NCBI GenBank assembly: GCA_039707655.1
Contig: CM077666.1
Location: forward strand, 307,608,166 to 307,672,165
Reading direction: 5' to 3'
From: Elymus sibiricus
Lineage: Eukaryota; Streptophyta; Magnoliopsida; Poales; Poaceae
DNA: 64,000 bases
Shown here in pieces: positions 44,225 to 54,532 of the stretch. The notes beneath the pieces were generated by a model. The model ran no database searches and was not told the DNA's origin. It saw only the letters and a list, made by a program, of their open reading frames with translations. Both the position numbers and the translations under genes were made by a program. Position 1 is the stretch's first letter. Each line of letters begins with the position of its first letter.

Positions 44225-45880
44225 TGATACGTCTCCAACGTATCTATAATTTATGAAGTATTCATGCCATGTTTATAACAATTCTATATGGTTTTGGTAT
44301 GATTTGATTAGAACTAACCCAGACTGACGTTGTTTTCAGCAGAATTGCCATGGTGTTGTTTTTTGTGCAGAAATAAAACTTCTTGGAATTGGATGAAACT
44401 TTTTGGAGATTTTTTATGGAATAAATAAAAAATACTGGAACCAAGACCCACTGGAGGGGGGCCACCCAGTGCCCACGAGGCACCAGGGCGCGCCACCCCC
44501 CCCCCCCCCCCCGGCGCGCCCTGGTACCTCGTGGCGCCCACGTGGCTCCGTCTGACCTGATTCCAACGCTGAAAAATCCTATAAATAGAGAAACCCCCAG
44601 AAATAACCCTAGAACTTTGACTCCGCCGCCGCAAGCCTCTGTACCTTCGAAATACCATCTACAGCCCTTTTCCGGCACCCTGCCAGAGGGGGAATCATAA
44701 CCGGAGTCCATCTTCATCATCCCGGCGGTCTCCATGACGAGGAGGGAGTAGTTCACCCTTGGGGCTGAGGGTTTGTACCAGTAGCTATGTGTTTTATCTC
44801 TCTCTCTCTCGCGCGTTCTTGATTTGGCACGATCTTGATGTACCACGAGCTTTGTTAATATAGTTGGATCATATGGTGTTTCTTCCCTCTCTATCCTTGT
44901 TGTGATGAATCGAATCTTTTCCCTTTGAGGTTTCGTTATTGTCGGATTGAATATTTCAGATTTGAGAACACTTGATGTATGTCTTGCATATGAATACTCG
45001 TGGTGACAATGGGGTATTATATTGATTCACTTGATATATGTTTTGGCACTCAACTCGCGGATTCCCGCAGTGACATTGGGGTAATCTATGCATATGGGTT
45101 GATGCACGTTTTCATTATCTTTTCTCCGATAGAAACTTTAGGGTGCTCCTTGGAGTTCTTTGTGTGGATTGAATATTATGATTATGAAGTTGTTTGATGC
45201 ATATCGTATAATCAACTCACGGATACTTGTGGTGACATTGGAGTATCTAGGTGACATTAGAGTTGGTTGATGTGTATCATATGGTGTTGTTTTAGTACGA
45301 ACTCTAGGGCTGTTTGTGACACCTATAGGAATAGCTCAATAGATCGATTGGAAAGGATAACTTTGAGGTGGTTTCGTACCCTACAAACAATTTCTATCTT
45401 ATGTTCTCCGCTGATAGGAACTTGGGAGTGATTCTTTATTGCACGTTGAGGGATGGTTATATGATCCAATTATGTTAGCATTGTTGAGAGATTGCACTAG
45501 TGAAAGTATGAACCCTAGGCCTTGTTTTTAAGCATTGCAATACCGTTTGTGCTCACTTTTGTTACTTGCTACCTTGCTGTTTTTATATTTTCAGATTATA
45601 AAAACTTATATCTACTATCCATACTACACTTGTATCACCATCTCCTCGCCGAACTAGTGCACCTATACAATTTACCATTGTATTGGGTGTGTTGGGGACA
45701 CAAGAGATTTCTTGTATTTGATTGCAGGGTTGTTTGAGAGATACCATCTTCATCCTACACCTCCCACGGATTGATATACCTTAGGTCATCCACTTGAGGG
45801 AAAATTGCTACTGTCCTACAAAACTCTGCGCTTGGAGGCCCAACACGAGTCTACAAGAATAAGTTGTGTAGTAGACATCA
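44225..45880 (+). repeat. E4 5' LTR
   Basis: 1656 bp. Contains a hairpin with a C17 run in its loop (44473-44534) and TATAAATA at 44580-44587. Open frames over 44262-44846 on the reverse strand are not genes. Confidence 0.8.
44473..44587 (+). promoter_or_regulatory. E4 LTR hairpin plus TATA box
   Basis: CCACGAGG-CACCAGGGCGCGCC pairs with GGCGCGCCCTGG-TACCTCGTGG around a loop with 17 consecutive C (44496-44512). TATAAATA starts 46 bases after the hairpin. Confidence 0.7.
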
Positions 45881-45890
45881 AGCTCTTTTC

Positions 45891-45908
45891 TGGCGCCGTT
45901 GCCAGGGA
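45891..45908 (+). other. E4 primer binding site (tRNA-Asp)
   Basis: TGGCGCCGTTGCCAGGGA, ten bases after the LTR, matches the expected tRNA-Asp complement with one mismatch. Confidence 0.8.
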
Positions 45909-45932
45909 GGTGAGTGCTTGAAGCATAAACAT

Positions 45933-47057
45933 GATAGAACCAATTTTTTGCTCAAAGTGATAGATGAATTTGCTACAAAATTATGTTCTCTTTATCCTAT
46001 TACTTGTGAACTCTACAATAAAGTTGGTCACCTTAATTTTCAATGCATACTTTTTCATGATCAAATCATGGCTAAATAGTGTAATGACTTGACCGCCCTT
46101 GAAATATATAATGAGCTTTATCTATTTTTGGGGTGTGAAGAATTGACACATAAAAATAGTTGGTTTGAAGTATTCATTCTCACAGACAACATTGAAACTA
46201 ATCTAGAGGGAATCTATATGTTTTGTGTGGTAAATTGCAATGAGAATGCATATATTGCCAACTACAGAAAGATGGGAAAACCAATAGAATATAAAAGGAA
46301 CACTAATGAAAGGGTAAAGGTTTCCACTTTCCCTCCTATTGTCTCTCATGATGAAATAGGTGATGAGGAGGAGCTTCCTATTCAACCAATCTCATCAATA
46401 AGAAGCTCCGAAAAATTGATTAAACCCACACATGATGTGGTGAAGAAGAAGAAAAGAAGAAAGAGTAGTGGTAAAAAGGTATCCCTCCAAAATAATGTTG
46501 GCCCTATTATTGTTGTGCCTCATGAGAGTGAATCAAAAATAATTGTGGAAGATGATATACTTGATGATGATATTGCTTCTTTGTCTTATGGTACAATGTC
46601 CGAAGGAACTATTGAGGATGATTTTATTATTTTTATTGCTTGTTGTGATGATTATGATTGGGAAGATAATGATACTTCTTATGATCTTGAAAATCTTTAT
46701 GGCACCAACTTGGAAGAATATGATAATAATTGTTATACTATTGGTGCTATTCATACTATTGACGATAATAGTGATAATGCTAATGATATGAAAACCAACA
46801 AGCTTGGGGATGCTATGTTTGATGAGAATGACATGTTTGAGAATTTATTTGCTACAATTAATGTTTGTCCCAAGCTTGGGGATGCTATGCTTAATGAATA
46901 TGATCTTTTTAGTCCCCCTACTTTGAATGATCAAATTTGTTATGATGATTGCATGCCTCCTACTTATGATGATTATTGTGATGATACTTATGTTATAAAA
47001 AGTAGTGATGATTATATTTATAATACTTGTCATAATTATGAACACCCTTTTACTTAA
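45933..47057 (+). pseudogene. E4 gag-like ORF with degenerate zinc knuckle and acidic domain
   Basis: One frame from about 45933 to the stop at 47057 with a single in-frame TAG (46077-46079). Near the start, CELYNKVGHLNFQC has CCHC spacing with the second Cys replaced by Tyr. After the stop comes a folded-looking region (LTALEIYNELYLFLG), a basic cluster (KKKKRRKSSGKK) and a long Asp/Glu/Tyr-rich tail of about 150 residues. Two copies of KLGDAM (46802 and 46874) in the tail are encoded by polypurine-tract-like DNA. I see no protease or polymerase. Role unknown; an RNA-binding gag derivative is the best guess. The in-frame start is unclear: the ATG at 45931 is in another frame. Confidence 0.55.
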
Positions 47058-47426
47058 CATTACTCTTTTAATGTGGAAACAATTTTTAGTATTCAAGTAT
47101 CATATGATACTCCCACTATTATGAATGAGAACAAATTTGCTTATGTGGAGAGTAATAAAAATTCTATGCTTGTGCATCATGAAAAGAATACTTTATGTGA
47201 TAGCTATATTGATGAATCCATTCATGATTCTACTGAAAATTATTATGAGAGAGGAACATATGATTCATGATGCTCCCGTTATGTTTCAATTCTTTACTTC
47301 TATGTGAGCATCATTGAAATCATCATGCCTAGCTAAGAGGCATTAAAGAAAAGCGCTTGTTGGGAGACAACCCAATATTTATACCTATTGTTTTTGTGTG
47401 TCCACATGATTAAGCTACTGTAGTAA

Positions 47427-48830
47427 TCATGTTTTATATGTTTTCTTTCAATAATGTGCCAAGTAAAGCCTTTGGGATAGTGTGGATGCTTGTTGATTTG
47501 ATTCTGTGCAAAAACAGAAACTTTTGCGTCCAGTGCTGGAATTTCTATTCTGTACTGGAGTGTGATAAAACTCTGAAATTTTTACACAGTATTGTGTTAC
47601 AAAATTTTTACGTTTTCCTAATTTTTCAGAATTTTTGGAGGTACATAAGTATGGTTTTTAAATCGCTCACTACACGATGTTCTCTTTTTGACAGATTCTG
47701 TTTTCGGTGCATAGTTTGCTTGTTTTAGTGTTTTCATAGATTATATTATGAGATATAAATTGTGGAAATGATAGAATACAGTAGTAATTATGTGAGAACA
47801 ATTATTAATCTTGTCTTGACGGTACCTAAGTGGATGATTTATTTTAATCATACTAACCTATCTCACCAAGTTTCGTTAAGTTTTGTGTGATTGAAGTTTT
47901 CAAGTTTTGGGTGTGATATCGATATGAGGATAATAAGGAGTGGCAAGACCCTAAGCTTGGGGATTCCCAAGGCACCCCAAGGTAATACTCAAGGAAGACT
48001 CAAGCGTCTATGCTTGGGGATGCCCCGGAAGGCATCCCCTCTTTCGTCTTCAACACTATCGGTAACCTCACTCGGAGCTATATTTTTATTCGTCCCATAA
48101 TATGAGTTTTGCTTGGAGCGTCATTTTATTCTGTTGATATTTTCTTGGTGTTATCAATAATCATGTTTTGTATATTTTAGTTCAATAAAATGCCAATTAT
48201 AGCCTTTACCATGCTCAGTTTGCAAGTTCATGTGTTGCTGTTTGAAAACAGAAAGTTTTCTGTTATGTCCAGAATATTCCTGAATAGTCAGAACATGATA
48301 AAAATCTGAAATTTTTACACAGTAAGCATGCATGAGTTCTCTGTCACGTGGTAATTTTTCAGAATTTTTGAAGTTAGGGGAGTATGAATTCTTATTCACT
48401 CTTTACAGACTGTTCTGTTTTGGCAGATTGCTGTTATAGTTGCATTGTTTGCATATGTTTGCTAGTTTAATGTTTCTATTTGTGGATAGGAGTATTAAAT
48501 ATGCAGAGACATTTAGTATGCAATGTTAAATTATAATTTTAGTGATTTTCTACAGTAGAGACTGTTAAGGTTTTGAGTTGATTTATACTAACTTATCTCA
48601 CGAGTTCTTGTTGAGTTTTGTGTGGATGAAGTTTTTAAAGATTTAGGAGAAGCCATGATATGAGAGAAATTAAGGAGACACAAGAGCTCAAGCTTGGGGA
48701 TGCCCAAGGCATCCCAAATTAATATTTCAAGAAGTATCAAGCATCTAAGCTTGGGGATGCCCCGGTAGGCATCCCACCTTTCTTCATCAACAATTATCGG
48801 TCAGTTTTGGTTGAGCCTAAGTTTTTGCTT
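47427..48830 (+). repeat. E4 diverged ~735-bp direct repeat with paired PPT-like hairpins
   Basis: Two diverged copies (about 47427-48110 and 48160-48830) share order and landmarks (AATCATGTTTT, CTGAAATTTTTACACAGTA). Each ends with two AAGCTTGGGGATGCC-like words followed by a short inverted repeat (GGGATGCCCCGGAAGGCATCCC type), at 47953 and 48012, and 48690 and 48747. Non-coding. Confidence 0.7.
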
Positions 48831-50250
48831 CTTCACATGATATGTTCTATTCTTGGAATGTAATTTCATTTTGTTTTTCTTGCTGTTTGAATAAAATACT
48901 TAAGATCTGAAATTTTTAAATGAGAGAGAGTCCTCACATAGCCACCTATTTACTTAACTACTCATTTGATCTTCACTTATATCTTTTTGGAGTAGTTTGC
49001 CATTTGCTCAAGTACTTCACTTATATCTTTCTGAGCACGGTGGTGATTATGTTTTGAAGAAATACATACACTCTCATGCTTCACTTATATTATTTTGAGA
49101 GTTGACAATAGTAATGGCAATATGCTTAAGATATGAATTTGGTCCCAAAGTGATGAATATTCAAGAGGGATATAATAAAAAACTTTCATGAAAGATCATT
49201 GGATATAATAAGTTTGATTCCTTGCAATAGTTTTGCGATATGGAGATGATAATATGTGAGTCATGTTAGTGAGTAATTGTGATTTAGTAAGAATATTAGT
49301 GTTAAGGTTTGTGATTCCCTATGCATGCACATAAAGTCAATAGTTATGCAACGAAGCTATATCCTACTTATGGTGCATTATTCAGTGTTAGTTATGTTCA
49401 ATGCATGTTTATGACCGTTTTCGCTTTTTGGTTGGTTGCTTCTCAATCTTTTTGCTAGCCTTCATTTGTACTAAGCGGAAATACTGCTTGTGCATCCAAA
49501 CTCTTTAAACCCAAGTTGTGCCAGATGAGTCCACCATACCTACCTATATGCGGTATTTCCATGCCGTTCCAAGTAAATTTGCGTGTGCCAACTCTAATTT
49601 TCAAAATAATTTTTCTGTTTTGTGTGCCCGTACCGCTCATGAGGCGGAAGGGGGTGGCCAATATTTTCCATGCTATGTGGGTTATTCTCACGATGGGTGT
49701 TTATTCACTTGTCATTGCACGAGAGTGTGGCAGGTATTAGGGATGCCCAGTCCCGAAATGAAATGAAATGAAAAATCTTATATGATGATAATAATAAATT
49801 CCTTGGAAAGTGTTGGTATGGAGGGCACCCGTGGATACGGCTAGCCATGGATTGTGAAAGAATGGTGGAAAAGGAATAAACTTTATTTTCTGTTTGGGAA
49901 CCGCCTATAATGTATCTAGCATGGAAGATATTGGGAATTCTCGTTCGTTTTCGTTGACAGGAAAAGCATGCCTCCCAAAAATTTTATCTCTCTAATTTAA
50001 GCCTTGAGCTCTGGCACATTAGCAAATCTCTGCTTCCCTCTGCGAAGGGCCTATCTATTAACTTTTATGCAATCTTTATTTTTATTTTTGAGTCTCCATC
50101 TTCTCTTATAAAGCACCAACTAGAGAGCACTATTGTCATACTTGTGCATTGGATATAGCTAATATTGAGTGTGTTTCATGAATGGATCAATGATTGAGCA
50201 TAATGGGCTAGGGATAACTTTCTTTAGCATTGATATTTTGAAAGACATGG
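48831..50250 (+). other. E4 3' non-coding region
   Basis: AT-rich with no credible gene; ends abruptly at the E5 insertion. Short stretches resemble the 3' regions of E1/E2 (for example AAACTCTTTAAACCC near 49498). Confidence 0.65.
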
Positions 50251-51828
50251 TGTAGGATCGAAAGTATGTCTAGAGGGGGGGTGATTAGACTACTTGACCA
50301 AATAAAAACCTAACCTTTTCCCAATTTTAAAAGCAGGCAGATTTTAGCAAGCATACAAGTCAACCATCACCCTACACATGCAATTCTAAGAGTGTAGCAG
50401 CAGAAAGTAAACAATTGCATATGTAAGTAAAGGAGGGGATCGGAGATTTCAAACGCAATGAAGACACGGTGATTTTTGGCATGGTTCCGATAGGTGGTGC
50501 TATCGTACGTCCACGTTGATGGAGACTTCAACCCACGGAGGGTAACGGCTGCGCGAGTCCACGGAGGGCTCCACCCACAAAGGGTCCATGAAGAAGCAAC
50601 CTTGTCTATTCCACCATGGCTTACGTCCACGAAGGACTAGCCTCACTCGGGGTAGATCTTCACGAAGTAGGCTATCTCCTTGCCCTTACAAACTCCTTGG
50701 TTCAACTCCACATCATGTCGGAGGCTCCCAAGTGACACCTAACCAATCTAGGAGACACCACTCTCCAAAAGGTAATAGATGGTGTGTTGTTGATGAACTC
50801 CTTGCTCTTGTGCTTCAAATGATAGTCTCCCCAACACTCAAACAACTCCTCACGGATTTGGTTATGGTGGAAGAAGGATTTGAGTGGAAAGCAACTTGGG
50901 AAAGGCTAGAAATCAAGGTTCAAATGGTTGGATTGGAATGTCTTGATCTCAACACATGAGTAGGTGGTTCTCTCTCAAAAAATGTATGGTGGAAGTGTAG
51001 GCATGTTCTGATGGCTCTCCTTGTTGAGAAGGAAGTGGTGGAGGGGTATATATAGCCTCCACACAAAATCCAACCGTTACAAACTTTTGACCCAACTCGG
51101 TGGCACCGATCAGAAATCTCGGTGGCACCGAACTGTGTAAAAGATATGAACGTTAGGAATCTCGGTGGGACCGACTGGAACAACTCGGATGGACCAAAGT
51201 GCAATGGTTAGGGCAAACCTCGTCTCGGTGGCACCGATTGCATCAACTCGGTAGGACCGAAGTGAAGCAATAAGGCAACAGAGAGTTGGCAAGCCATCTC
51301 AGTGAGACCGATTTGCAAAACTCGGTGGGACCGAAGTGAGTGCAAACGATTACAGAGAGTTGGCAAGGCCATCTCGGTGAGACCGAGATCCATATCGGTG
51401 GATCCGATTTGTTAGGGTTTTGGCAGTGGCTAAGTCCAGATGAACTCGGTGGCTCCGGATAGGAAATTTCGGTGGGGCCGAGTTGGAATGTAGGTCTTGG
51501 ACATATTTGGTTGGAGAAAGTGGTTGAGGGTTTAGGAGTACTGTCACTAAGCACTTGAGCAAAAAGACCATTAAGCAACACCTCATCCCCTTTTAATAGT
51601 ATTAGCTTTCCTATGGACTCAATGTGATCTTGGATCACTAAACCAAAAATGTAGAGTCTTGATCTTTTGCCAATCCTTGTCCTTAGCATTTTGAGGGGTC
51701 CACATCTCTAGTCCTTGCCATGCCAACCATTGAACATCCTGAAATCTTTAACTTGAATGGACATTAGTTCAATGAGATATATGTTGTTATGAATTACCAA
51801 AACCACCAAGGGAGCAAATGTGCTTTCA
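50251..51828 (-). repeat. E5 3' LTR
   Basis: Begins TGTAGGATCG and ends TTTCA on the + strand. A reverse-strand TATATATA is at 51047-51054, and about twelve TCGGTGGCACCGA-type palindromes lie at 51094-51485. Short frames here are not genes. Confidence 0.7.
51047..51485 (-). promoter_or_regulatory. E5 LTR TATA box and palindrome array
   Basis: In element orientation, about 12 imperfect copies of TCGGT-GGC-ACCGA, with variable centres (GGG, GAG, TAG), end about 40 bp upstream of TATATATA. Confidence 0.6.
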
Positions 51829-51844
51829 ATCTCCCCCTTTTTGG
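51829..51844 (-). other. E5 polypurine tract
   Basis: Reverse strand CCAAAAAGGGGGAGAT directly precedes the LTR start TGAAAGCAC. Confidence 0.65.
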
Positions 51845-52136
51845 TAATTGATGACAACATATAGATCAAAGCTTTGACAAATGATTAAATGAATGGAATA
51901 CATCGTTGCTTTGAGAAGTATGTGATAAGCAAGAGCTCCCCCTAAATTTGTGCATTATTAAAAATTTGCGTTTGAATGCAAATGCACAATCGATTAGGAT
52001 CATGGGTCACTCTTTCATGTCACATACAACTTGGTGGAGCGCGCAAAATGATATGAGTGGAATAGTAGGCACGCATCACCAAAACAAGTGAATGATCATA
52101 CACGATAATGATAAGCATAAGCATCATATAGAGCAT

Positions 52137-52229
52137 AGTATCAAGCACACGCATCAAAGTATCTCACAGACGTAGTATCAAGCACACGCATCAAAGTATC
52201 TCACAGCCGTAGTATCAAGCACACGCATC
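52137..52229. repeat. 37-bp tandem repeat, 2.5 units
   Basis: Units starting at 52137, 52174 and 52211 read AGTATCAAGCACACGCATCA and onward, the first two being nearly identical. Confidence 0.9.
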
Positions 52230-53280
52230 AAAACAAAGTACCATAATGCAAATAGTAGCAAAAGAACTCGAGAAACAACGAGCAAGGCAAATCAAGACTC
52301 TCTCTCTCTCTCTCACTGTTGTCTTCTCTTTGGTTCTAGCAGTTGGTTTGGTGCTATACTCCTTTGCAAGCACAACTCTCTTCATCTTTGATGCTGCTTC
52401 ACTAGCAACAAAGTCCTCATCCTCACTATCTGAGGTTCTCTTCTTCCTGGTCCTTGTTGCAGCCTTTGGAAGATCTGGAGAGCTTCTCTCTCCCTCATAA
52501 AAGCTTTCTGCAGGACTAGAGCCTGCGCTGAGATCTGTGTGCTGCTCTGACATGTTCTGGCTATCACTGGCATCAGACATCTTGCAAAGCTGACCCTGTG
52601 AATAGGTGGGTATGGGCAGAGTGGATGAGTCATCACAAAAACTAGAAGTTTTTCATAAAAATTGAGTTCAAATCTTAGTTTCAAGTTTTCACAGAAGGCA
52701 TTTCAGATGGACCGAGTTGATCATCTCGGTGATACCGAAGCACTCAACAGAAACTTTACACACCATTTCGGTCAGACCGAGATGGGGTTCGGTGACTCCG
52801 AGATTCTAGGGTTTCATAGAGATTTTACTTTCGGTCTCACCGATTCGTACAACTCGGTGGCACCGAGACGTACTAGTGCTATGGCCTGGGGCCAAATCGG
52901 TGATTCCAAAAATCTCTAATCGGTCGGTCCGAGATGCGTTCGGCGGAAACTCAAACCTAAAATTTTTACTCGAATCTAATCTATGGACATTGCAGTGTAA
53001 AGGGAGTTCTCAATCCGTGGCAAGAATCATGGCAATCCAATCGTGCATTGAATCAGAAATTTGAGCACGAAAGGGGTCAAATCTCACCCTAACCTGGTGG
53101 AGATCCTCTACGGCGGCAACGGCGGAGCAGATTGCCGTTGACGGCGGCGGATTCCGTCGGCAAAGGCGCGCTGGCGACAAAGGCGACGATCCGGAGACCT
53201 GGGTGACGGCAGCAACGGGGTGCGGGAATGAGAGGGTTTGAGAAATTTCAACCGTTCGGGCCCGCGAGGTATATATACCC
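52215..53280 (-). CDS. E5 hypothetical ORF with possible 5' intron
   Basis: The reverse-strand frame 52580-52215 starts MSDASDSQNMSEQH, is Ser/Glu/Lys-rich with a basic stretch (RTRKKRTSDSEDED), and loses meaning at a GA microsatellite near 52300. Upstream, GTATATATAC (53269-53278) could be a TATA box, CACCAG|GTTAGGGTGAG near 53093 a splice donor, and CCTATTCACAG (about 52603) an acceptor 20 bases before the ATG, implying an untranslated first exon and an intron of about 490 bases. I recognise no domain. It may be the start of an E5 gag-like gene or of a captured gene. Confidence 0.35.
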
Positions 53281-53327
53281 GTATGCTGTCGGTGGCTCCG
53301 AGTTGGACAACTCGGTGGCACCGATAT

Positions 53328-54306
53328 TGTCGGGGGGATGACCCCCGGGTAGGCGAGCGAACTCGGAGCCCCTTTTGAAAAACGTCGGGGCAGCCCGTGC
53401 CCCTCCCCGCCGGCTGGCGAACCGGCCGGCTCCTCGGCGCTAGCCGGCTAGGCCCGGCCCTGGGCCGGGTCCGGCTGGCCGCTAGCCGGCTGGCGACAGG
53501 TCGACGGCCGTCCCCTCGCGTCCGGCGACAAGACAGCCCCCCACGAGGGGAGAACATGGCTACAGTGCAATCCGTCTCGGGAGGGCGCGCCGGCAAAGCT
53601 GCCAACCCAGTTGACGCGACGGCCGATGTCAGCACCAGCGCGCCAGTGCAGCCCCCCGCGAAGCCGCCTACTCCGGCACGCCTCTGCAGAGCGCGCACGC
53701 GCCGTCTACTCCTGCACGCCTCGGCAGAAGCGCGCACATGCCGACCACTCCTTTACACCTCTGTAGAAGCACGCACGCCCCGTCCACTCCGTGACGCTCG
53801 AAGCGACGGGTCACAGTGTCGCGCCGCCCTCGGGCGCCGCAGCCGGCGGGGCCCAGCAGCCGGCGGGCCCGCAGCCGGCTCCAGACGCCGACGTCCGGGT
53901 CCCGGCGCGCGTAGTTTACCCATGTAACCCTGGGGGGTCGAGCTATAAGACCCCCCAGGAGGCCTCCATGCAGGGGGGTTGAGTTCAGTTCGATTTAGTT
54001 CAGTCAGTTCACTCCTTCTTCCCCGACGCATACACACACACGGGAGAGGCCGAACGGAGACTTAGCTCCTTCTGCCTCCTCCACTCAAACAGCTCCAGGA
54101 GCACCATTGTAACCATTGTGGCCACTGAGCCTACCAACCCACTCGGCAGGACTAGGGGTGTTACCTCCCCGGAGGGCCCCGAACCTGGGTACGTCTTGTG
54201 TCTCTTGCATGCGCGTGCCAACCTCGCTTCCGGAACCCACCGGCGTCCTCACGCAGCCCCCCACTTTTAGCCATCTCATGGCATCTGCCGTGATTTCACC
54301 ACGACA
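53328..54306 (+). repeat. E6 5' LTR
   Basis: 979 bp, TG...CA ends, bounded by the PBS. Rich in GCCGGCT palindromes (53400-53510). The right boundary rests on the PBS because the partner LTR is not visible. Frames over it on both strands are by-products of GC content. Confidence 0.75.
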
Positions 54307-54307
54307 G

Positions 54308-54326
54308 TTGGCGCCCACCGTGGGGC
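54308..54326 (+). other. E6 primer binding site
   Basis: TTGGCGCCCACCGTGGGGC, the PBS sequence I know from grass Tat-type Gypsy elements. I do not assign the tRNA. Confidence 0.75.
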
Positions 54327-54532
54327 TGCTCGCGGCGTCGACCGGAGTCAAGTTCCGGAGGAGGCCCTTCACCAGCTCCGGCGAGCGCATCGTGCACGGT
54401 TTGGTCCATGCGCCTCGCACGGCCAACCCGGCCGGCTGCGGCGCCGTATCAGACGTGAACGCCACCTGCCCCGCAGGCTGCTTCGTCGTCCCATTCGGCG
54501 CGCTACGCGTCTTCATCGCGCTCGTCCCCGAC

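Larger units (their letters stand above)
44225..50250 (+). mobile_element. E4: Gypsy-like, probably non-autonomous LTR element inserted in CACTA-2
   Basis: LTR 44225-45880 (TGATACGTCTCC ... AGACATCA), a tRNA-Asp-type PBS, one gag-like ORF, then a long non-coding region cut by E5 at 50251. No protease, RT or integrase in the 4.4 kb of internal DNA visible, so probably non-autonomous, relying on an Athila-like helper (shared PBS type, LTR start and hairpin design with E1/E2). The 3' LTR and right TSD are outside the window. The 5 bp before it are TTGCA. Confidence 0.8.
50251..53327 (-). mobile_element. E5: reverse-strand LTR element, left part, inserted in E4 and cut by E6
   Basis: LTR 50251-51828 (its 3' LTR) is followed by a polypurine tract (51829-51844) and internal DNA up to 53327, where E6 is inserted. 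The tract CCAAAAAGGGGGAGAT next to TGAAAGC resembles Copia elements of the SIRE/Maximus type, but no polymerase is visible to test this. The 53080-53327 part has its own TATA and palindromes and may belong to a 5' LTR or a different element. The left TSD candidate is CATGG; the partner is outside. Confidence 0.6.

Noticed and set aside
46543..46791. Hydrophobic + strand frame rich in Met/Ile/Leu, membrane-protein-like
   Set aside because: It is the shifted frame of the Asp/Tyr-rich E4 ORF, where GAT/TAT codons read as Met/Ile/Leu.
51829..53327. Reading the right part of E5 as its 5' LTR
   Set aside because: It shares the palindrome type and a TATA box with the left LTR but does not align with it, so I left its status open.
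53108..53927. Long Arg/Pro-rich frames on both strands around the E6 LTR start
   Set aside because: They cross the E5/E6 junction and reflect GC-rich composition with few stop codons.
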